Shown here in pieces: positions 27,307-38,300 of a stretch of 64,000 nt of DNA. The number at the start of each line of letters is the position of its first letter. Position 1 is the first letter of the stretch. The translations under genes and the position numbers were made by a program. This DNA is from Acanthornis magna. Taxonomy: Eukaryota > Chordata > Aves > Passeriformes > Acanthizidae. The stretch is taken from contig JAWUZG010000001.1 in NCBI GenBank assembly GCA_036785705.1, positions 3,224,001-3,288,000 on the forward strand. Reading direction: 5' to 3'. Below the pieces are notes generated by a model, which ran no database searches, was not told the DNA's origin, and saw only the letters and a program-made list of their open reading frames with translations.

Positions 27307-27364
27307 CAGAGAATCATAGAACATCCTGAGTTGGAAGGGACCCACAAGGATCACTGAAGTCCAA
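27307..27364 (-). mobile_element. CR1 fragment, 3' end
   Basis: AGAATCATAGAACATCCTGA followed by GTTGGAAGGGACCCACAAGG matches the reversed CR1 terminus, including the octamer-type start (AGAATCATAGAA). About 58 bases long. Confidence 0.75.
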
Positions 27365-30055
27365 ATTTAAATAAATTTACTACTTAGGAATGGTCTTCTT
27401 TTGCCTTCTCCAGAACTATGCATATAAACACTGATGAAGGAGAAACACAGGTGGCCATGTTTAAAAATAAGTGATAAACTACATTATTTCAAGGAGATCC
27501 AGCCAAACCCTCGTATTTTGCATACTGTACAGATCTAATTGAACAAATCATGTACCCAGATTTAAGTAAATTAATGTCAGTGGGATTAAGCAGGATGTAA
27601 ATCGAGGAAGCATTTGATTTCCTTGCCTCTGATGAGAAGAGAGGGAGAAATCAGCATGTACATCTCTCCTGCTGTCTTGTGAAGCCCGAGCCCAAATTTC
27701 TCAGACAAGTGGAATGAAAAAGTAAAAATAAAAAAAAACTACTCAGTCAGCTGTTTAAAATAAATGAAACTCTAAAAATTCTCTAATGGGATTAGTTCAT
27801 TAAAATGTTCATTGATAATTGATAAGTCTGTTGCCATATTAAGAACCTTTCCAGTACTAATTGGTTCAGTTCTCAATAAAACAGATGGATAATGATGAAA
27901 ATCTCTAGTTCACTGTAGTGTTGCTGTTGCACAGGAGGCTGTTCATGACAACAATGGCGTAATTTTAAATGTAGGAGTTTAACATGATCGTGAAGGTTAT
28001 TTTAGCCTGGTTTCCTGTGGAAATATGATCAGACTGTCTGTCTCCTACTACATTTAACAGCAGGCTGGGGTTCTCACTCATCTTAAGTAACCACTTCTCC
28101 TAAGAACACCAATGGCTGGGCAGAGAGCGGAGACCCAAATTACCACCTCAAATGTGAGAAGAGCCACAGAGTTCAGTGGGAATTGCTGTGTTCGACCTGC
28201 CAAAACCCTGCACTATTCCCAGCACAGCACATCTGCTCAGGGAATGGTCAGCAGGACTGAAGGAATGGGGGCGAAGTGGGAAGGCAGGTGACACAGAGTT
28301 TCAGGGATGGAGCAACTCGGGTTCTTTCTTCAACTACAGAACTGGTAAACACTGTTTACAGCTAATTTTAATTCTGTCATGCACTATCACAGTAGTGCCA
28401 CCAAAGTTCCCACATATGTGAGCCCTCTCTCTCATACACAAACACCCCATGTCTCAGCTCCTTTCCACAGCCTGTAGCTCCTGGCTGGGTGAGAGCAGGG
28501 CTGGCTCTAAGCCCCATGTATCGATTGGGACACCCATGGATTGGTCAGGAGGTCACATCAGAGAGATCACCACTGAGCTTGTGCTGCAGCCTTTTCCTCA
28601 GGGCAAGCATTCATTTATTTTTATTCTCCTCAGCAATCATTTTCCTGCAACTTTTAACATCTCTTCCAATCTCCTTGAGAGATCCAGGGGACTGACATAC
28701 ATCATTTCCTGAAGCTTTTTCTTTTTCCTTCAAAACACAAATAATTCCTTATTATAAAAATGCCCCTTTTAATGTGTGGGTTAGTATTTCCTAAATACGG
28801 AATAATTTTCTTTGCTCATTATGTATTGCTGTTTCCTCTGCTTGGAAACAGGAACCACGAGCACTTTGACACAGAGAGTTACAGGATGTTTCTCCACAAT
28901 ATCAGACAGCTGTGTTGGATCAGGCCATCGCCCCTTCCTTTGTGCCAACACACTGTGGATTTAACATGTGTGGCCTTGATAAGATAATAGTGTGCAGTGA
29001 GAGTATCGGGGCCAGCTGGATGGTCTGAGCCCAACCTGCTGCCCAGCATTTCTTTCCATAAAGAAAATGCACATGAGCACTTGGCAGCTTCCCTGGTGAC
29101 TCCTCGTCCTGCCTCATGGTTGCCACATCTGACACAGCACAGGGGAGACAAGATGTAAGGTAAGGTAAAATAGACACCATTATGATACGCAAGTCACCAC
29201 CAACTCGTTAATGAGCAGTGCTCTGTGTCAAGCCTCTTGCAAGAAATGTTGCAAGGACACACAAAAACCTCCACCTCCTCATCCTCCTCCTGCCCCAGTC
29301 TGGTGTGGACATGACTGGCCTCAGCTCCTGACTGAACTAATTTTTTCAGGCACTTTGTAAACTTTTCTACCCAAGGTGGATGTTGTCTGTGTTATCCCTG
29401 TGCACCTTCTGATGTTGGTGGTGCCAAGGAGTGATTAACTATTAGGATTCTGTCATTGTCATGCTCATTTGTAAGATTCTGGTATTCTTATTGGATAAAA
29501 AACCAATTTAATTGAATAATTTCCCTGGTTCTAATATGATGGTACTAATGAGGTGAAAAGGATTGAAAGAAAATGAAACGAGCTGAAAATTGGCCGAGGG
29601 GCAGGAAACAGGTGAACTGGAAGAGTCCAGAAACTTCAATGTATTTTGCTATAGTAAAGTAGTTACTAGCAGAGACAGGGACAAGCTGGGTAGAGGGTGC
29701 AATTTTGTGGTGAGAATTGTCATTTGCAGAAGGGGCTTGGAGCAAAGCAAAGCCAGGGACCATAGTGGCTGTTCCCAAGTATGGACAACTTCAGGCAAAC
29801 TTTTGCTCTTGGCCCCGAACAGTTGCTAAAATTTACCTCTTCACTCACAGCAATGTTTTTGTCTGTAACCACAGCAGAGAGACACTGACATCTGGAAGTG
29901 AATCCTAAGATACAGCTAAGGGAATCATCAGGCTGAGATGATTCTGGTTCTCCCTTCTCGTAGTGAGGCCCCTGGGTATTTGTACCTTTCATGTTGTGAG
30001 GGGAAAGTTCACATCACCTGCAAGAGGCGTCAGACCAGTTTGCCATGGTTGCCGA
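27365..30055. other. Intergenic, nothing recognised
   Basis: No gene, RNA or clear repeat identified. A region at about 28870-29170 has a moderately repetitive look (a TTGGATCAGGCCATCG-like phrase) but I could not place it in a family. Confidence 0.45.
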
Positions 30056-30061
30056 CAGTGC

Positions 30062-30632
30062 TGATCTGGGCTGGGACAGAGCTGGTTTTGTTCACAGTAC
30101 CCTGTATGGGGCTGTTTCGCATTTGTTGGAAATCAGTGTTGACAGATCAGGGATGTTTTTTCTTGTTATTGCTGGGCAGGGCTTCCACATGTTCAAGGCC
30201 TTTTGTGCTCCTCACCCCCCCCCACAGTGAGGAGGCTGGGGGTGCACAAGGAGTTGGGAGGGAACACAGCCAGGACAGCTGACCCTAACTGACCCCAGGG
30301 ATATCCCAGACCATCTAGGGTTATAATCAGCACATAAATCTGTGGGAAGAAGGAACGGGGGGGACATTTTGACTGAGGGCATTTGTCTTCCCAAGTCACT
30401 GTTACGTGTGATGGAGCCCTGCTGTCCTGGGGATGGCTGGACACCTGACTGCCCACAGAAAGTGGAGAATGAATTCCTTGTTTGGCTTTGCCTGTTTGCA
30501 CCATTTTTGCTTTACCCATTGAACCGTCTTTATGTCAACCCATGACTTTCCTCACTTTTACTGTTCTGACTCTCTCCCTGATCCTGTTGGGGGAGGTGAG
30601 TGAGCGCAGCCAGCTGGGGTTAAAGCCCGACA
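30062..30632 (+). mobile_element. Solo LTR of an endogenous retrovirus (passerine type)
   Basis: The stretch follows a layout I associate with a common songbird ERV LTR. It opens with a GGGCTGGGACAGAGCTGG-like start, then has a run of nine C at 30215-30223 and a GAGGAGGCTGGGGGTGCAC block. A TATA-like ACATAAATC lies near 30330, followed by a G-run and the phrase TTGTCTTCCCAAGTCACTG. The 3' part has CCCATTGAACCGTCTTTAT and ends in GGGGTTAAAGCCCGACA. The U3-TATA-R-U5 order sets the orientation as +. I saw no second copy and no internal region in the window, so it is a solo LTR. The left edge is uncertain by about 15 bases, and no clean target-site duplication was established. The exact family name was not determined. 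Confidence 0.75.
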
Positions 30633-32611
30633 GTGGTGCAATGAATGGAGGGCAGGAGGAGCCTGGAGAGGCACTGGGAGCAGGCAGCCAATTTAGACAC
30701 TGACCAGCCCTGCGGGGGAGAGAATGTGTCTACTGATTGCCTAGGGAGCCTTGCAGGATTAAGTATCTAAATTGGGGACCTAAGGTTAGATCCTCTGAGG
30801 GCAGGAGTGAATATCACATTTTTTCCAAGCCTGTTATAGCCTCACATATTTTATAATTGTGGTCATTGTTCACACCTTAAGAATCTCACAATTGGAAGGC
30901 ACATACAAAAAAATCTAATGTTAATGCCAGGGAAATATATATCACTTTAAAAGTGAGGACAATGCAAGACAAAAGATGAATGTGGGAGGATAAGAGAAAG
31001 ACAGCAAATGAAGAGGAGCAGGGATAAGTGTAGTGACAAAAGGGCTTTGGTCGATCACCTGGTTCACAAGTAGAAAGGAAAATGAGCAGCGCTCATTACG
31101 CGGAGCAGTGCTGCCACACAGTGTCTGGGAAACGCTCTGAGCAGAAACTGCAGAACACTGCAGCAGAAGCGACACTGGGAGCTTTATGCTTAATGTCGAA
31201 AGCAAACAGGACACTGGATTGTTTGCTGAAGGAATGCCAAATGTAAAGGCAGGAGGCAGCAGTACTGCCAGGGAAGGAGCTGATGTGGGCCTGAATGGCA
31301 GGTGATTAGCCTGGTTCACAGGTTGCTGCAAATTCTCAATAGCAGTCATGGAGGTGAAATTGGATTCAAAGCCTTTCTTTCAGCAGAATAATCAATTTTT
31401 TTTTTAAATAGAACTTTCTCTTAAAGTACACGTTAAAATTTGATACTCTCTTATACATTAATCCTGTAACTGATTTTTAATTACTACTTCAATTAATTAG
31501 AGCCTCTATAAAGAGAAGGCTGATATATAATTTACCTTCCTCTGACTTTTCAAAGAAAAGAACCCAGGGCTAGGACTCAAAGCAGGTTTGGTAGCAAAGT
31601 CATGTGAATTCCAGGTGTGGACAGAGAAAAGAAGCTTCGTGCCCTTAGAAAATCCCAGCACAATTAAGCATTATTCTGAAGTTTCTGTGCCATTTGTATC
31701 CTAATAGCAATATAGAAAACATAAATTTTCTAAGGACACTGAAAAAATGTTACACAGACAGCACCCATCCTGTGGTGCTGGGACTCAGCTCAGAATCCTG
31801 GCTAAATGGGAACAAAAATGCAGAATCTTTTTTCATCTTTCTTTAGTCAGTCCTGGAGGGTTCCACATCAGAGAAACCACGATGCACTAGTCTATCTCTT
31901 TGCTAGCAGAATTCACAAAGCAGGGAAATAAATTATTTTCCTTGGCCTGGGTGCAAGAACAGGGCCCTGCTCTCCCTGTTATCCTGGAATTTCTACACAC
32001 CTGACTAGAATTAAGCAGTCTTTGAGTTCTAAAGGTGCCAAACCCCTCTGGCTCCCAGTGGGATCTGAATGCCTTCAGTGATGTTGAAAATCAGGTCACA
32101 AGATCCTCTGGGAATGCCAACGTTTGACAAGAGATAATTTGCATGAAGCTCTGCTAAGGATATGTCTGCCTCATGTTCCATAAAACAGTCCCAAATTTTC
32201 AACATAGTATTCCAATTAATAGGTAGAAATGTCTTTATGGATATTTTTACTAATTTACAGATGTGGCTGTGTTTTCCATTTCAGCTGCATCCCGACATGG
32301 TCTGCCTTTGCCCTGGGCTGACCTGCTATTTGTAGCAGCAGGTGCTCCTGCAAGGTGCATATCCCATCTGGGCTCATTGAAAGCCAAGGAAATAAAGACC
32401 CAAATAAATGCCTGTGCTTCATAAAGGAAGGGATCCTGTATCTTTATTGTCCATGCATGCTATCTAGCAACATTACAATGGAGACCACAAAGGGCTTTAC
32501 AGCAGCTAAGAACACTTGAATCTCAAAACATCTTTTCCTGCACAGTGTGATACTCTGGAAGTTTCTGTAATGATCTAAGGATGAAGTTGCATTATGTTCT
32601 TTGTCACTTCC

Positions 32612-32628
32612 TTTTTTTTTTTTTTTTT
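32612..32628. repeat. T homopolymer (17)
   Basis: Uninterrupted run of 17 T in otherwise unique sequence. Confidence 0.8.
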
Positions 32629-33208
32629 AAGGATCAATACAGCTAAAGGTTAGGAAAGTCCCGTCTGGTACTTACAATCGTGGCTCCTGGCTGTCTCCAG
32701 TTCAAAGTGTGAGCTCAGCCATAACCACAATGCTGCTGGCAAATGCTATAAAAAGGAAATCTGCCTGAAATTGGAAAGTTTTTTCAGTACTTTCTCAGAG
32801 AAGGCAGCAGCAGGCCTGCTAAATGCATTGGGGAAGCTGCAGCCAAAAACCAATCTGTAATGGGGGTGGGTGTGAAAGGAAACATGAGGTTGTCAATCAA
32901 ATTTCCAGGGAGCTGGAAACACTATATAAGAAATAAGCTTTTTGGAGAAGACCACAAAAAAATTCTTTCCTTGGAGATGGACAGAAAAGGGACAAGCAGA
33001 TGGAGAAAGAGAAGGAACTGGAAGAAAAAAAAAATTAGGTTGTATTTACAAGCTTGAAAGAGGTCAGTGGTCAGAGTTTCAGGGGCTTGGGAACTCTCCC
33101 CAGAGCAAGCACACACATTGTGTTCTCAGTGTGCTACCCTTTGCCACACCAAGCAGGGACTTTGAAAACTGATGAGATCTGTATAAGGTGATCTCATTTG
33201 CTTCTAAA

Positions 33209-33216
<8 letters not shown>

Positions 33217-33239
<23 letters not shown>
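33217..33239. repeat. T homopolymer (23) after pyrimidine-rich lead
   Basis: Run of 23 T preceded by TTTTTCTC. It is the longest homopolymer in the window. Read on the minus strand it would be a poly(A), but no retroposed body is recognisable on its right side. Confidence 0.8.
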
Positions 33240-34519
33240 GCTACAGATTCCCACTGCATATTAGAAGTACATTTTGGAAGAGCTTTTCAGTGACTTGACC
33301 ATGAGGTACCAACAACCATGAGAAAAAGAAAATGGTAAAGTGGGGAAAGCCCAAAGCAGAATTAGCTCTCAGATCTAACAGTGACCTTCAACACTGAAAA
33401 ATGTACGTAAATGTACATAAATGCACTGTTGCTCTTACAGTAGAGCCACAAAGCTCAGTGATCTGAGGGGTCATTGTGTTAGGCAAGATAAAATCAGTAA
33501 GCAGGAAATGCATCCCCACACGAAGTTGTTACTATCTGTACATGTAAATATATTAGTAATCACAAATATCAAGTGGTTCTATTATGAGGCTGATGCTCAC
33601 AACTGATAAGCCTCGATTGCCACTACAGTCAAAAAGCTGCAGGGCTTCAACAGACACTGATGAAAACTGGAGACACATCTGGGAACCTACAAGCATTTTG
33701 CAACAACTCACAAGAACAGGGAGATCAGGCAGCAGGAGCACAGATTTAAATTTACAAGGAACATATCCTAGACATAAATCTACTCCATTTTAGGGTACCT
33801 GTATCTTGTAGAACAAGGCTGCTTGGTCTTTGGGTCTGTCAGCATCTCCTGGCAATGAGATCGTTCACTAGCTGCCTCACCCACATGGCTGCCCCTCTTT
33901 CAGCTTGACTTCTGGGACACAGGTGGCCAGAAGCATAAGCAATAGTCAAGACAATAAATCAAGGCTGTGAATGTACCTGTATGTCCCTAAAATACTCTGA
34001 ATTTTGAAATCACATTTGAAGTTTAAAATCACCAAATCATCTCTTAAAATCACATTTGCCTTTTTTTTTTCCTTGTATGCATCATATGGACTACAGACTG
34101 ACTTTATAGAACCAATTAGAACACACAAGGCCTTTCCCATGACAATTTCCAGATTATGAGCTCCCAGTGAATAAATTATGATCTTCCTAGCTCCCAAGCA
34201 GCCCTGCAGAACTGAATTTCATCTGATGCCAGTTACTCTCAGCTTCAAAGCAATGTCATTTTCCCTGCATGGCACTGCTGTCCTCTCTGTCATGATAGAT
34301 CCCACCTCAGTGCCGCTGACAAGTTGGCTCAGCACAGTCCTAATCTCCATCCCATGGCCACAGATGCAAATGCTTGGTGGAATCTGAAGAAATTATCACA
34401 GAAGTCAACATTTCTGAGTGCTCTCCAACACCGCAGCTGCTTACTAATGATACCACTGCCCACCCAGGCCTTCCAGTGCAGGAGTCAGGTCTGAGAGCAG
34501 GACCAAGGGAAGCTCTGTG

Positions 34520-35105
34520 CACATGGTCTGTACCAGGAATAGTGTGTCCAGCAGCACCAGGGAAATTCTTTTTCACCAAGGAAATGTGCTGGGCATTGGT
34601 GAGGCCACACTGCAAGTGCTGTATCCAGTGCTGGGCCCCTCAGCTCAGGAAGGACATGGAGGTGCTGGAGCATGTCCAGAGCAGGGCAAAGAGCTGGGGT
34701 TTGGAGCACGAGTCCTGTGAGGAGCCGTGGGGAGCTCAGCCTGGACAAAAGGAGGCTCAGGAGGGACCTTAAGGCTCTCTAGAACTCCCTGACAGGAGAG
34801 TGCAGCCAGGTGGGGGTCAGGCTCTGCTCCCAGACAAACAGCGACAAGACGAGAGGACACGATCTTAAGCTGTGACAGGAGAGGCTGGGGTTGGACATTG
34901 GGAAGAATTTCTTCATAGAAAGAGTGACTGGAAATTGGAACGGGCTGTGCAGGGAGGTGTTGGAGTCACCGTCCCTGGAGGTGTTTAAGGAAAGCCATGG
35001 AAAGACACTCAGTGCCATGGTCTGGTTGACAGGGTGGTGCTCGGTCACAGGCTGGACTCGATGATCTCAGCGGTGTTTTCCAGCCGAACCGATCCTGTGA
35101 CTGTG
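34520..35105 (+). mobile_element. CR1 LINE 3' end abutting the ECHDC3 promoter
   Basis: A long, well-preserved CR1 3' portion in the + orientation. Recognisable blocks in order are CCAGGAATAGTGTGTCCAGC, GGCATTGGTGAGGCCACACT, the GTGCTGGGCCC block, GTTGGACATTGGGAAGAATT, CTGGAGGTGTTTAAGG and GGCTGGACTCGATGATCTC. The final GATCCTGTGACTGTG is a worn form of the CR1 terminal octamer repeat. It ends about 107 bases before the ECHDC3 start codon. The open frames seen here on both strands belong to the element's 3' region and are not genes. Confidence 0.92.
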
Positions 35106-35211
35106 CCCCGGCAGCACTCCCGGGCCGGGCTCAGGCCCACGCCTCGCTGCCAGCCCCGGTGCCGCGGAGCTCCGCCCGCCCGGCCCGCTCCGCCCCTGCC
35201 CGACCCCAGCG
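35106..35211 (+). promoter_or_regulatory. ECHDC3: ECHDC3 core promoter / 5' UTR
   Basis: Between the end of the CR1 element and the ATG lie only about 106 bases, GC-rich and with many CpG. Two GC boxes are present (CCGCCC at 35172-35177 and CCGCCCC at 35190-35196). There is no TATA box. This fits a TATA-less, Sp1-type housekeeping promoter continuing into the CpG-rich first exon. The transcription start cannot be fixed by reading and could even fall in the CR1 tail. Confidence 0.65.
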
Positions 35212-35369
35212 ATGGCGGCCCGGCTGTGCCGGCTGCGGAGGCCCCTCACGGCCTCCTTCGGCAGCGCCGCGGGAGCCGGGCAGGCCGCGGGAGCCGGGCA
35301 GGCCGCGGGAGCCGGGCAGGCCCCGCCGGCGGAGCCGCTGACGGAGCGGCGGCAGGCGGGGGGCGTGCG
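35212..35369 (+). CDS. ECHDC3: ECHDC3 exon 1 (leader peptide)
   Basis: 158 coding bases, residues 1 to 52 plus two bases of codon 53. It encodes the Arg-rich mitochondrial leader ([16 protein letters not shown]...), three in-frame copies of an 18-base repeat (AAGAGQ), and the start of the crotonase domain. The donor is GTGCG|GTGAGC. Confidence 0.92.
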
Positions 35370-38300
35370 GTGAGCGGGGGCGCCGGGGGCTCCGAGCCGC
35401 CGGGACGCGGCCCCGTTCGGAGCGCGGTGACCGTAACCCCGCTGTGTTTCACGGGTTTTGCAGCACCATCGTCCTGAACAACCCGCGGCGGCGGAACGCG
35501 CTGTCGCTGCCCATGCTGCAGAGCCTGCGGCGGGACCTGCTGCACGACGTCAAGAGCCGGGAGCTGCGCGTCATTGTCATCGCGGGTACCGCGGCACCGG
35601 CCGGGGGGCGAGGGGCGCTCGGGGGACGCGGGGCTGAGACCCAGAGCTGAGACCCAGACCCCGCTGGGAATTGGAGGAAACGGGGCGGGAAGGGAGCTGC
35701 GTGCTGTTCCCCTGCCGCTGCCCTGCTGTCCCGCGGCTGCCTGCGCCCGTCTGACCTCCTGTCACGCTATTCTGGATACTCGCCCCAGTTTGCCTTCTCC
35801 TCTACTTAATTCCTCGTTCCTAACACAGCATTAACGACTGACGTGCGTTTTGTTACACTTTTGGTTTTAGCCAACATGTCTAAACACTAACACGTTTCAA
35901 AATGTCAGCATTTCAGTCGGTCTGTGGGCGTGTTTACACGTCGGTGAGTTGCTCCCTTTTGTGAAAACAATCGGCAGTTTAGGGTTAGGGTTAATTGGTT
36001 TTAAGACTGTATGGAAAGAATAAGCAGAACAAAAGCCAAACAAAACAAGAGTTCCAAGAGTTATCAAAGTAAAACATTAACATTCCCGGATAGTGGTTTT
36101 GGGCAGCAACAGGCAGAGCTGGGATGACACTTGTTGCCTTCTCTGGCGAGTACAGACTGTAGTAAAACACAAGGTTTCTGCAAATCCGGTGCTGTTTCCA
36201 TGCTCTGAGCCAGGATCGGCCTCTTCATCGTTGCCAATGGTTTGTCAGAACTATTTTTAAAATACTCTAGGCAAGGAGGGACCGTAATATCGACACCACG
36301 GACACCCATAACCCATGGATGTAAAACAGCCTTTTTTTGAGCCTGTTACAGTTGCCTTCCATTTACCTATTAACCTGTAGGTTTCTTAATGAAACTTGAG
36401 CCATACTTAAGCCATCTTTTTTTCCTCTGCTATTTTACGATAACCTTCCTCTTCCCCCCTTCGAGACCAGATAAACTGGTTTATTAATTTAGGATGATGC
36501 TGTCTCCTATGCGTAGGGGAAAACTGTGTATTAGGACACACACATGAGAGTGGAAGTGAGCTGATTTCACAGGGGTGAGTTTAGATATACATACTCAGCA
36601 TTTCAAACTACTTACAAAATTGGTGAAACACTGAAGATTCTTCTTTGGGAGTATAGTGCTCTGGGAAGTTTGTGAGCACAGTTGCATTTGGTTTTTTTAG
36701 AAGTTGCATGTTCCTGTTGATTTCTAATTCCCCTGCTGAATAAAATGCAAAAGAAGAAATTTCAAGAAAATAGAAAGATTCCTTAGGGAATGCTTTGGGC
36801 CTTTAACACAGACTTTGCAGCAGATTCTTCAATGAGGCTCAAATGCAGATGTAATTAATTTCCAGATAAATATTGCCAACCCCATGAGCTGACTGACAAA
36901 TGTGTGGTTATTTCTGGATAGATTGTGTCTCAATAATCTGATCTATAAGCAACAAATCCATAAGTAAGGTTTGGTCTGCACAGGTGTAGCTGGAAATGTC
37001 ACATTCATACAAATACCTGAGAAGTTTTGAAGGATTGAAAAACATCACATTGGTTTATTCTAATGGCAGATATTTTCATGACAAAGGAAAACTGTTGTAA
37101 ATATTGTGTACATGTATAGAGTGTTTTGGTCTTCGCAAATCCAAAGCTTAGTTCCACAGAAACCTCCGCTTTTGCTGCCCAAACCATGGACATGCCTCAG
37201 GGGGACAACCCTTCTGGTTCTCCTGCAGCAGAATAACCTTTTTTCTTTCTTTTTCCATTGTGACCTTCAATGCCATGACAGAAAAAATATTGATGCTTAT
37301 TTAGCAGAAGTTAATAATTAATTCTGGGTACAATAAATAGGAACTAACTGTATTTATCAGTCTGAGAGCAGAGCACTCCAGCCGTGCTGCAGCTGATAAA
37401 TTTGTGTTGTACCAAGAAGCTGTTTTGAACATCCGTACACAAAACTGGGCTTAGAGGTGTGAAGTGTTTTATTTCTGAGTTGAGTGGAATGGAAGTAAAA
37501 CTGGGCCTTGAAAAGTGATAATGGGCATTACTGTGCTTAAATGTCGCATTGCAGCAATTTAAAGTTATCACGAAACCCAGAAGGCAATATTTTGGAACTC
37601 CCTCCCCAAACTCCTTTTTGAATGTGTCATTGGCATTCCTTTAGCTGGGACATTGATTTCCCTGGTTTCTTTATTAATTCAGACTGACTTTTCCTGAAAT
37701 TCTTTGCAGCTGAAGGACCTGTATTTTGTTCCGGCCATGATTTAAAGGAACTGTCAAGTGAAGATGACGTGAAGCATCATTCCCAAGTGTTTGAATTATG
37801 TGCAGAGGTAAGCAGTTCTTCTTGAGTGCCTCTGCTTTTGCCTGGTATTAACAGCAAGCATTGGTTTAAGAATGAACAGCATTGGTCATGTGCTTGCTAA
37901 ATCACGGACTGTTCCTTCAGATTCCTTCAGGTTCCTTGATTTTTTTCCGCTCTGCTATTCTAATGCCTGATCCTGGTAAAATTATGTTTTCTCTGGATTT
38001 CTCTACATGTAAATAAAAGGGCTAGAATGCCAATGTGCATGTCTCCAACAATGGGCATAGTCAGGGTGTGTTCCTTTAGCCAGTGTTCCTTGCAGCTGTC
38101 TATTTGGACAATGTCTTTCCTAGAAATCTCGGGATAACCACCTTCAAATCACTTGTGATCAAATGTTCTTTCCCAGCATCTAGTTAAAAGCTGAGGATCA
38201 GCTTAATCATCAAGTAAACAATGTGAAAGTAAGGTCTGACTGGTTGTCCAAGTTCTTATTAAAGGCACAGGTCAGGGATGTGGGGAAATTAAAATGAATC

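Larger units (their letters stand above)
30633..34515. other. Intergenic, nothing recognised
   Basis: No exon or RNA gene was seen. It contains two long T runs (17 T at 32612-32628 and 23 T at 33217-33239). A stretch near 30879-30920 faintly resembles an old reversed CR1 end. The minus-strand open frame of 135 codons near 30942-31349 has no recognisable domain. Confidence 0.45.
35106..35720. promoter_or_regulatory. CpG island over ECHDC3 exons 1-2
   Basis: About 600 bases of high GC and frequent CpG cover the promoter, exon 1, the 94-base first intron and exon 2, and fade in the second intron. The left edge is cut off sharply by the CR1 element. Confidence 0.75.

Noticed and set aside
34374..34860. 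Open frames of 60-130 codons on both strands before ECHDC3
   Set aside because: Most of this stretch is the 3' portion of a CR1 element; the frames are not genes.
35034..35545. Three competing open frames over ECHDC3 exons 1-2 (147 codons on +, 99 on -, 60 on +)
   Set aside because: They cross the exon 1 donor and exon 2 acceptor and lack the crotonase sequence. The spliced frame from 35212 matches the family.
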